A stretch of 9,485 nucleotides of DNA from Pedobacter sp. Lineage in GTDB: Bacteria; Bacteroidota; Bacteroidia; Sphingobacteriales; Sphingobacteriaceae. The notes below the pieces were generated by a model. That model saw only the letters and a list, made by a program, of their open reading frames with translations. It was not told the DNA's origin and did no database searches. The stretch is taken from the NCBI GenBank assembly GCA_004295885.1, contig SEDG01000160.1, positions 1 to 9,485 of the forward strand, given 5' to 3'. This document shows, one piece after another, positions 1 through 6,185 of the stretch; the first letter of the stretch is position 1; every line of letters begins with the position of its first letter. Position numbers and translations under genes: made by a program.

Positions 1-359
1 GGAATATCTACCCCATAAATAAAGTTAATCTTGTTATCCCGCAGTTGCGGAATAATGCTTTCCCTTAATGTTTTGCCATACTCTTGCTGCTGATTACGGA
101 TAGCTTGATTGGCGTTCTCTAGTAAATCATCGGCAATTGAAACATTGTTTTTTTCCTTTTTACTTAATTTTTCTAACGCCAATAAAACTGGCATCCGCAC
201 ACGGTAAAATTCATCCAAATTGGAAGAATAAATGGAAAGAAAATTAATGCGTTCTAACAAAGTAACATCAGCTCTGCTTGCTTCTTCAAGTACACGCTCA
301 TTAAAAGAAAGCCAACTTAAATCTCTGTCAAAAAATTCATTTTTTACAGTTGTGGGCAT
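1..359 (-). CDS. ppk1: Polyphosphate kinase 1, N-terminal part (runs off window)
   Basis: This is the first 119 codons of a polyphosphate kinase, the enzyme that reversibly polymerises the ATP gamma-phosphate into inorganic polyphosphate. I translated it from the ATG at 359 down to base 1 on the minus strand without a stop. It opens MPTTVKNEFFDRDLSWLSFN and carries the PPK1 N-domain signatures RDLSWLSFNERVL (residues 12-24) and LLERINFLSIYSSNLDEFYR (34-53). The Asn in SNLDEF corresponds to the ATP-contacting Asn of E. coli PPK. The catalytic domains with the phospho-histidine lie outside the window. The start is one base after the stop of the PycTM-like gene, so the two are almost certainly co-transcribed. 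The visible part looks intact; whether the rest is intact cannot be seen. Confidence 0.93.
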   Translation of the reverse strand, partial: MPTTVKNEFFDRDLSWLSFNERVLEEASRADVTLLERINFLSIYSSNLDEFYRVRMPVLLALEKLSKKEKNNVSIADDLLENANQAIRNQQQEYGKTLRESIIPQLRDNKINFIYGVDI

Positions 360-360
360 T

Positions 361-1143
361 CTAACTTAATTTACCGTAACCAATATAAGAAAACACATAA
401 GCCAAAACCGCAGCAATTAAGCCAAACATAAAAATGTTATAAGCTATTCTTATAAGCTTGTATTTTCTGCCTAATACTACGCCTTGAGAATAAACATCGG
501 TAATTAATGTTCCGTACAAAAACTCATTATCGTTCATTACTCTTACCATTCCTTTCGAATAATCATTTAAGGCCATTTTGTAGAAGTTGCCGAAAAATAG
601 CAGGTTTACTTTTTTACGTTCTAAATCGTTATCTGTAAACAAACCATCTGGAATAGAAGGCCTTGTAGCCAAAATGGAAAAAATAATGGTAGATAAACTC
701 ACCATTAATAAAATGAAAGTCGGTACAATTAAAAAAGCGTTATCCTCTAACCTTCTTAAAACCAAACTCACAATTAATGACAGAATAATCGAGTTTACAG
801 TAATTAGCAACTGTGCCTTATTATCCGCCATATCGCTCAATCGCTGGTTGTTTGATGAAGTAATACGAAACATCGTTTCAATTCCTTTATCAGGTCTTTT
901 TTTATCTTTTTTGGTTAAAAGTTTTTCCTGTATAATAGGTTTATCATCCTTTTTTATGTCTAATTCAGGTTCTTCTTTTAGTTTATTTCTTAACTTTTCA
1001 ATGTTTATTGCTTTTTGGTCGCTAAGTAGCAATACGCAATAGTCTGTATGGTATTGTTGAGTTTCTAAAAACTCGATGTCTTTTTTACGCCATTCATTTT
1101 TGCTGATGTCTTTATTATAAAGCAACTCAACTTCTTTGTGCAT
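361..1143 (-). CDS. PycTM-type (Pycsar effector-like) membrane protein; C-terminal part of an HD-PycTM protein
   Basis: A 260-residue protein. Residues 1-55 (MHKEVELLYNKDISKNEWRK onward, including YHTDYCVLLL) resemble the tail of the HD phosphohydrolase half of Bacteroidota HD-PycTM fusions. Residues 56-86 are a charged lysine-rich linker. Residues 87-260 resemble the Pycsar-effector transmembrane domain (DUF5706/PycTM): GIETMFRITSSNNQRLSDMA, then ADNKAQLLITVNS leading into membrane segments near 112-129, 136-158 and 232-254. Known PycTM effectors disrupt the membrane on binding cyclic pyrimidine nucleotides, but no cyclase gene is nearby, so a defence role is not supported here. The ATG at 1143 overlaps the stop of the HD fragment (TGATG). 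It is probably an accidental start created by a deletion, although coupled translation could still make the membrane half. The stop at 361-363 is one base from the ppk1 start. I am sure of the family resemblance, not of function. Confidence 0.72.
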   Translation of the reverse strand: MHKEVELLYNKDISKNEWRKKDIEFLETQQYHTDYCVLLLSDQKAINIEKLRNKLKEEPELDIKKDDKPIIQEKLLTKKDKKRPDKGIETMFRITSSNNQRLSDMADNKAQLLITVNSIILSLIVSLVLRRLEDNAFLIVPTFILLMVSLSTIIFSILATRPSIPDGLFTDNDLERKKVNLLFFGNFYKMALNDYSKGMVRVMNDNEFLYGTLITDVYSQGVVLGRKYKLIRIAYNIFMFGLIAAVLAYVFSYIGYGKLS

Positions 1144-1301
1144 CAGCTTTCTTTTTGATAGTGATTGGCAATTTGCATAGTTGCCTTAACTACGTCTTGG
1201 GTGTGTTCTAAGTTATGGTAAACCAGATTTTCATCGTGATGAGTATGGAAATAATCCATTACAAATTGTTTCACATCTTCTAGAAGGCGTTTGTATTTCA
1301 T
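1143..1301 (-). pseudogene. Truncated HD-domain N-terminus of the HD-PycTM gene
   Basis: A 52-codon reading frame starts MKYKRLLEDVKQFVMDYFHT and continues HHDENLVYHNLEHTQDVVK to ...ANHYQKES, then TGA at 1145-1143. This is the first helix pair of an HD phosphohydrolase domain; YHNLEHT carries the first metal-binding His. The expected continuation, with the His-Asp pair and the later Asp that complete the metal site, is absent: the next recognisable HD sequence is the extreme tail of the domain in the neighbouring frame, beginning at or just before MHKEVELL. The simplest reading is an internal out-of-frame deletion of very roughly 90-100 codons; the size is from memory of full-length relatives near 400 residues. 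It cannot be a working hydrolase. It may still act as a leader ORF for the coupled downstream gene. Confidence 0.75.
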
Positions 1302-1479
1302 TTTTATCTAATTGAGAAGTAGTTTGATGGTGTGTTTTTTTTTCGTAAAACGATAGATTTGTTAATATTTATATAATTAATTACATATTTACGAAAGATA
1401 GGGAATTTTATTCATGGCATATCAAAAACCCCATAAAATGAAAATTGTTTTATCTAGGCCTTATTAATTAATCCAAATA
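1302..1479. other. Divergent intergenic region, no gene seen
   Basis: This AT-rich interval separates the minus-strand ppk1 operon from the plus-strand alginate lyase gene and must hold promoters for both. On the plus strand TAGATTTG at 1354-1361 matches the -7 consensus TAnnTTTG exactly, but the nearest upstream TTG (1323-1325) is 28 nt away, longer than usual, so I do not call it as a separate promoter. A run of nine T lies at 1335-1343. No RNA gene or conserved small ORF was recognised. Confidence 0.55.
1393..1425 (-). promoter_or_regulatory. Candidate promoter of the HD-PycTM-ppk1 operon
   Basis: Read on the minus strand, TTG (plus bases 1423-1425) is followed after 22 nt by TATCTTTC (1400-1393). 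This matches seven of eight positions of the Bacteroidota -7 consensus TAnnTTTG. It would give a leader of about 85 nt before the ATG at 1301. The spacing is at the long end and the region is very AT-rich, so chance matches are likely. Confidence 0.33.
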
Positions 1480-2646
1480 ATGAAAATTCTTAAAACTTTT
1501 TGTTTTTTAGTTATTCTGCTTTTTACTGTCGGATGGAAGAGTGACGATTCATTTAAATCGGCAGTCACTGCCACACTTCGTAAGCAAGTATTAGAGGAAG
1601 CCAAATGAGCACTGCAACAAAAACCCGTTACTGTTACCGCAGAAATTGCCAGTAGAAGTGCGGGTGGCAAAAATGATTTTTATTCTGAAGGTGATTATTG
1701 GTGGCCAAATCCAGAAAAACCAGAGGGGCCTTACGTCCAGAAAGACGGACTAACAAATCCACAGAATTTTGTTGCCCATAGGTTAGCGATGATTCGGTTT
1801 AGCAAGATTATAGGAGCTTTAGCTTCGGCTTACAAAATAACTGGAGAGGAGAAATATGTTAAACAAGCTGCAATTCATTTCAACGCTTGGTTCATCAATC
1901 CAAATAGCAAAATGAACCCTAATCTGTTATATGCTCAAGCCATTAAAGGTGTGGCCACGGGGCGAGGAATTGGAATTATCGACACTATTCAATTGATGGA
2001 AGTTGTGCAGGGAATTATCGCCATGCAAAACTCAAAATCGATTTCGAAAACAACTGTTGACGGTGCTAAAAAATGGTTTGCTGAATATTTAACTTGGTTA
2101 ACTACCCACCAATATGGCAAAGATGAAATGAATGCAAAAAACAACCACGGAACTTGTTGGGTAATGCAAGTAGCTTGTTTTGCCAAATTTACTGGTAACA
2201 AGGAGTTGATGGATTTTTGCACTGATAGATACAAAAAGGTTCTCCTTCCTCAACAAATGGAAAAAGACGGAAGCTTGCCTTTAGAATTAAAACGCACAAA
2301 ACCTTTTGGTTACTCTCTTTTTAATCTTGATGCTTTCGCCACAATTTGCCAGTTATTAAGCACAAAAAAAGATAATTTATGGACCTACGAAAATGATGGT
2401 AAAGAAATAAAAAAAGGAGTGGAATTTTTATATCCTTTTATCGCCGATAAAACAAAATGGCCTTTTGCAAAAGATGTAATGCATTGGGAAAGTTGGCCTG
2501 TAGCACAGCCTGCTATCCTATTTTCTGCAATCGCCTATCGAAATAAAGAATGGTTTAAAACTTGGCAAAAAGCAGAACACAATCCTAAAAACGAAGAAGT
2601 AATTAGAAATTTACCAGTTAGGCATCCAATAATTTGGATTGACTAG
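1480..2646 (+). pseudogene. Alginate lyase-family protein gene with an in-frame stop
   Basis: One reading frame from ATG 1480 to TAG 2644-2646 encodes an alginate lyase-family polysaccharide lyase (PF05426-like, (alpha/alpha) barrel) of 388 sense codons, interrupted once by TGA at 1606-1608 (codon 43). Residues 1-18 are a hydrophobic export signal (MKILKTFCFLVILLFTVG). After the stop come FYSEGDYWWPNPEKPEGPY, then NPQNFVAHR, and later NAKNNHGTCW, where Asn-His matches the catalytic Asn/His of the family; the C-terminus ends RHPIIWID. Relatives, as I recall them, have Trp at the stop position (EEAKWAL), so a single TGG to TGA change explains it. The genetic code is not altered, since TGG is used normally nearby (TGG TGG at WWP). 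The in-frame ATG at 1789 is not a natural start: using it would lose the signal peptide and the WWPNP region. Family members cleave uronic acid polysaccharides by beta-elimination, normally outside the cytoplasm. The true substrate is unknown. Confidence 0.8.
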
Positions 2647-2712
2647 CCGTTGCATAAATATTACAAACAAGATAATTACATCTTTGTTAATGTTAAGATA
2701 ATTCCACCCTAA

Positions 2713-3201
2713 ATGAATACCCGTAGCAACAAATTTCAGTTTTTTCCATTTATAATTTGTCTATTAATTCCACTAGCCATCGGCGCAATCGGTGGTTTTT
2801 TAACTTTCGAATCCGTTAGAACATGGTATACTACTTTAAATAAACCATCCTTTAATCCGCCTAATTGGATATTTGGTCCAGTTTGGACAACGCTATATAT
2901 TTTAATGGGTATTTCGTCTTATTTGGTTTGGCAAAAAAGAAAGATTGTATCTGGATATTCTTGGGCAGCTGGTGTTTATTTTTTACAATTATTGCTTAAT
3001 TTAATGTGGTCTTATCTATTCTTTTACCAGCAACAGATTGGTTTTGCACTCGTAGAGATTTGTATTTTGTTAGTAACGATAATTGTAAATGCATTTATTT
3101 TCTATCGCATAAACAAAATCTCTGGCTTACTATTTATACCCTATATTCTTTGGGTCAGTTTTGCGTCTTATTTAACTTATTCTATTTTTATTTTAAACTA
3201 G
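2713..3201 (+). CDS. tspO: TspO/MBR-family tryptophan-rich membrane protein
   Basis: A 162-residue integral membrane protein of the TspO/translocator-protein family. These five-helix proteins bind porphyrins and are linked to tetrapyrrole and stress responses; the exact role in Bacteroidota is not established. The helices fall near residues 10-30, 52-74, 82-104, 108-131 and 137-160. Family marks are WYTTLNKPSFNPPNWIFGP at 38-56 followed by VWTTLYILMG, LLNLMWSYLFF around 94-104, and the closing PYILWVSFASYLTYSIF. Length is normal for the family and there is no damage. The gene starts 66 bases after the alginate lyase stop and ends 31 bases before the patatin start, so co-transcription with the patatin gene is plausible. 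The start ATG at 2713 gives the expected short polar N-terminus. Confidence 0.93.
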   Translation: MNTRSNKFQFFPFIICLLIPLAIGAIGGFLTFESVRTWYTTLNKPSFNPPNWIFGPVWTTLYILMGISSYLVWQKRKIVSGYSWAAGVYFLQLLLNLMWSYLFFYQQQIGFALVEICILLVTIIVNAFIFYRINKISGLLFIPYILWVSFASYLTYSIFILN

Positions 3202-3208
3202 TTTAAAA
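3191..3208. repeat. 18-bp perfect palindrome over the tspO stop codon
   Basis: TTTTAAACTAGTTTAAAA is its own reverse complement. It contains the tspO stop codon (TAG 3199-3201) and sits 24 bases before the patatin ATG. It could fold as a 7-bp A/U stem with a CUAG loop or serve as a dimeric protein site. It has no G/C clamp and no following U tract, so it is a poor intrinsic terminator. In AT-rich DNA it may also be chance. Confidence 0.4.
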
Positions 3209-3232
3209 AGAAAACGATATTTTTATAGGGTG

Positions 3233-3859
3233 ATGTATCCTAAAAAGCTGTTCGTTTTATTTCTTATGCTTTTGGTGCTACAAGTTCAAGCACAAAAGGT
3301 TGGCTTAGTTTTAAGTGGCGGTGGGGCCAAAGGTTTGGCTCATATAGGTACGCTCAAGGCACTCGAAGAGAATAACATTCCAATAGATTATATTACGGGA
3401 ACATCGATGGGAGGTATTGTTGGTGCAATGTACGCAGCAGGCTATTCCCCATCGCAAATAGAAAAGATAGCTTTAGGAACTGATTTTCAGGATTGGGTTG
3501 CCGGAAAATATAAGAGCGATTACAGTTATTACTTTCAGAAAACCAGCGCAAATGCTTCTCTACTTACTGCAAAACTATCAATCGACACTAGCCTACGATT
3601 AAATTTTCGCTCGAATATTGTAAATGATATCCCTCTTAATTTTGCGCTTTTAGAACTATTTTCACAAGCATCGGCCATTTCAAAAGATAATTTTGACAAC
3701 TTATTTGTGCCATTTCGATGTATGGCATCTGATGTTTTATCTCAGAAAAGCCTTACTGTTGGCAAGGGAAGTTTGGCAGAGGCAGTTAGGGCAACGATGA
3801 CGGTTCCATTGGTTTACAGACCGATTAAGTTAGACGGAAAGTATGTATTCCACCACTAA
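3233..3859 (+). pseudogene. Patatin-like phospholipase, N-terminal half (frame broken by deletion)
   Basis: This frame encodes a signal peptide (MYPKKLFVLFLMLLVLQVQA, likely cut before Gln21) and most of a patatin domain. The oxyanion motif is SGGGAKG at 28-34 and the nucleophile elbow is GTSMGG at 56-61 with Ser58. The start is ATG 3233; the GTG just before it is in frame but less likely. The domain runs normally to AVRATMTVPLVYRPIKLDGK and YVF. There the expected DGG or DGA with the catalytic Asp is missing, and the frame ends in HH-TAA at 3857-3859. The rest of the protein continues in the +1 frame from about 3843. The family is a patatin-POTRA-barrel protein (PlpD-like, type Vd secretion style) in the outer membrane. 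With no catalytic Asp, this allele should not be an active lipase. Confidence 0.85.
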
Positions 3860-5324
3860 CTTTGCACCTGTTGCCGAGCTCATTAAACGTGGCTATGATG
3901 CGACGATGGCAGATATGGCTAATATAAAAAAAGCCATTTCAAGAAGAGTTAATAATGAAGAATTAACGGCAAAACGTTTAGTTTTTAACGAACGTAAACC
4001 AGATTTGGTTTTTAGTAATGTAACGGTGTCTGGCGTAAATTCTCAACAAAAAAAATATATAGAGCGTCTTTTTAAAAGTGATAATGCAACCTTCAACTTA
4101 GCAGATATTAAACGCGGTTATTATAAATTAGTGGCTGATGAAACTTTTGAAACTGTTTATCCAAAAATCTCTTATCACCCAGAAACAGATAGTTACAATT
4201 TCGAAATTGTGGCACAGCCGAAGAAAAGTTTTAAGATAGATTTTGGCGGTAATATTTCGTCGAGGCCAATAAGTAATGTTTACTTGGGTTTACAATATAA
4301 TTACCTTAATCGCAAAGCTTATACCGTTGGTGCAAACTTTTATTCTGGTAGATTTTATGAATCGGCTCAAATAAGTGGTCGAATAGATTATCCATCTGGA
4401 TTGCCTTTATATCTCGCAGCAGAGCTGACTTATAATCACTGGAATTTTTATAACACCAGTCAGATTTTTATTGAGAACCCGCATCCAACTTACATTGAAC
4501 AAGCTGATAGAAAAATTGACTTGAAATTTGGAATGCCGCTGAATAAAAATGCCAGACTAACCTTAAGCACCGCTTTTATCAACAACAACGATAGATATAG
4601 CCCGACCAATTCATTTGCTGTTGGAGACATATTAGACAGGACAGTTTTTAATGGTTTGAAAGCTGGTTTGACATTCGATAAAAACTCCTTAAACCGAAAA
4701 CAATATGCCGACAGAGGGCATAGCTTTTTACTAAGCGTGAATTATACCACAGGGAAAGAAAATTACACACAAGGTAATATCTTTAGAACATTGCCCTCAT
4801 TTACAAAACAAGTTGGCGTTCAACGTACTTTTAGAGAGTGGGGAAGTATTAAACTAAGTGATGAACATTATTTTCTCCATACCAAAAAATACAGTTTAGG
4901 CTATCTAGTAGAGGGTGTAATTTCAAATCAGCCTTTATTTTTCAATTACTACTCATCCATTTTAGCTGCCCCGGCATTTTACCCTTTGCAGGACAGCAAA
5001 TCTTTATTTTTAGCAAACTTTAGGGCAACCAGTTATTTAGCTGGCGGGTTAAAAAACGTATTCCACATTAAAAAGAATTTCGACTTTAGACTTGAAGGTT
5101 ATTTAATGTTACCTTACAAAGAGTTTCAACAAGACGGATTGCAAGGGGTGAAATACGCAGATGCCTTTAGCAAATGGCGTTACGCAGGAACAGCAGGCTT
5201 AGTTTACCATACGCCAGTTGGGCCAGTAAGTTTTAGTTATAATTTATACGACGATAACAATAAAAGAAACGGAGTTTTACTACATTTAGGATATCTAATT
5301 TATAATAAACGGTCTATAGAATGA
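3843..5324 (+). pseudogene. POTRA and outer-membrane barrel half of the patatin protein
   Basis: This 493-codon frame continues the patatin gene. Its first residues (YSTTNFAPVAELIKRGYDA at 2-20, then TMADM) match the end of the patatin domain in Bacteroidota relatives and not a real N-terminus; there is no signal peptide, so the ATG at 3843 is probably a by-product of the junction. A POTRA-like segment follows at about 55-128 (LVFSNVTVSGVNSQQKKYIE, then ADIKRGYYKL). A beta-barrel rich in alternating aromatic strands runs from about 130 to the end, finishing GVLLHLGYLIYNKRSIE. Without the exported N-terminal half it could not reach the outer membrane. About 60-70 codons, including the DGG/DGA motif, seem missing between the halves; the number is inferred from family architecture. 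The stop overlaps the next start (ATGA). Confidence 0.82.
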
Positions 5325-5848
5325 GAAATATAATTGTATCGGTTTTAATGTTTGTTTGTGGCAATTGCTTTGCGCAAAATGCCGACATCAATAACTTTTT
5401 AGTGAAGGAAAGCTTATTAAAAAACAGCAAGCTTGCCATCATTGCAGCCGATTCACTTGAAAATCCGTTAGAGCAGATTAATGGAACTTATACCTTTAGC
5501 GTCAGTGGTTTTACTCAGCAATTGACTTTTAATGATGGTGTGGCTATTTTGCCATTGGCGATTGATAAATCTACTTTTGTTTACATTAAACACCAAAACG
5601 ATAAAGGCACACACAGCAAATTACTATATGTTTATAAGAAAGAAGGAGATTTAAATCCTTTCACCATCAGCAGAATTTTCTTAATTATTGTTCCCTTAAT
5701 AATCGTAGTTCTTGCCTTCGCCTTCAAAAAATTCATTTACATTGCTGTTATTCTACTCATCATTTTTATGATTTTTAGTTATAGCAATGGCTTAAATATT
5801 TCTACATTTTTTGAAACCACGTTTGACTATCTGAAGAATTTAGTTTAG
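5321..5848 (+). CDS. Hypothetical exported membrane protein downstream of the patatin gene
   Basis: I do not recognise this 175-residue protein. It has a cleavable-looking signal peptide (MRNIIVSVLMFVCGNCFA, cut before Gln19). A periplasmic segment of about 100 residues follows, with a beta-rich stretch (NGTYTFSVSGFTQQLTF at 54-70). Two closely spaced hydrophobic helices lie near 118-136 and 138-155, separated by KK, then a short tail ends DYLKNLV. The start codon overlaps the stop of the patatin/barrel gene in ATGA, so translation was probably coupled and the product may help or anchor that outer-membrane protein; this is inference from position only. With the upstream gene broken, its expression may now be reduced. 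Its last seven codons and stop are duplicated just downstream. Confidence 0.75.
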   Translation: MRNIIVSVLMFVCGNCFAQNADINNFLVKESLLKNSKLAIIAADSLENPLEQINGTYTFSVSGFTQQLTFNDGVAILPLAIDKSTFVYIKHQNDKGTHSKLLYVYKKEGDLNPFTISRIFLIIVPLIIVVLAFAFKKFIYIAVILLIIFMIFSYSNGLNISTFFETTFDYLKNLV

Positions 5849-6008
5849 AAAAGTTTATTAGTTCGTTGGTATCACTAGTTCATTGGGCGTGATGTAGCTT
5901 TAGATAGTAGCACAGACCTTAGATTATCTGAAGAATTTCGTCTAGTTGGTTTCATTGGTATCACTAGTTCATTGGGCGTGATGCAACTTTAGATAGTAGC
6001 AGAGACCT
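5822..6008. repeat. Imperfect tandem duplication (two units, about 90-97 bp)
   Basis: The core of 54 bp at 5866-5919 recurs at 5955-6008 with 51 of 54 bases identical (my count). The homology extends leftwards: 5825-5847 (Asp-Tyr-Leu-Lys-Asn-Leu-Val and the stop of the hypothetical gene) matches 5922-5944, which reads Asp-Tyr-Leu-Lys-Asn-Phe-Val and a stop. An 8-bp length difference lies between the two blocks. Each core contains ATCAC and, 13 bases on, GTGAT, a short inverted repeat (5871-5893 and 5960-5982). Confidence 0.85.
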
Positions 6009-6185
6009 CTGTTAAATAAACTGGATAGCAGCGGTATACTTTGATAGCTAAAAGCTAGCAAAGATTTAGCGGATAGCCAGACTAACTCTAAAATTGCACT
6101 GCAACTGCTTTTCGAAAAATCATCATTTTAATATGGCCGAGATACCGTTTAGGCCAGTCGTAAATCAAAAATCTTAACTCGTCAA
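5849..6185. other. Intergenic region between convergent genes
   Basis: About 337 bases separate the stop of the plus-strand hypothetical gene from the stop of minus-strand tamL. The first half is taken up by the tandem duplication and the middle by a hairpin at 6039-6063. The rest (6081-6185) shows no ORF, RNA gene or clear terminator; TTTTCGAAAA near 6111-6120 is a small palindrome. No U tract follows any hairpin, so transcription ends are not obvious. Confidence 0.7.
6039..6063. other. Hairpin between convergent genes, possible bidirectional terminator
   Basis: CTTTG-A-TAGCT pairs with AGCTA-G-CAAAG around an AAA loop, giving ten base pairs and one A/G mismatch. Four outer bases CTGG (6022-6025 region) and CCAG (6077-6080) can add a further short helix. 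It lies between two convergent genes, where a bidirectional terminator is expected, but no T run follows on either strand. A structured small RNA or decayed repeat is the alternative. Confidence 0.4.

Noticed and set aside
587..1042. Open frame of 151 codons on the plus strand
   Set aside because: It lies wholly antisense to the PycTM-like gene, whose protein is clearly recognisable; no family features in the plus-strand translation.
1..1301. A Pycsar anti-phage system
   Set aside because: Only the PycTM-like effector is present. No uridylate or cytidylate cyclase is in the window, and the protein belongs to the HD-fused branch beside ppk1.
1606..1608. TGA recoded as Trp or selenocysteine
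   Set aside because: TGG is the normal Trp codon in the same gene, TGA is used as a genuine stop at 5322-5324, and the surrounding family position is expected to be Trp, not a redox site; a point mutation is simpler.
1464..1670. Minus-strand frame of 68 codons across the alginate lyase start
   Set aside because: It is a shadow of the alginate lyase gene; the plus-strand translation carries family motifs on both sides.
2650..2686. Promoter for tspO (TTG 2650-2652, CATCTTTG 2679-2686)
   Set aside because: The -7 element has one mismatch at the important first T and the spacing of 26 bases is too long for the Bacteroidota consensus.
5866..6008. CRISPR-like array
   Set aside because: There are only two units, the repeat is longer than the spacer, and the unit includes the end of a gene; this is a tandem duplication.
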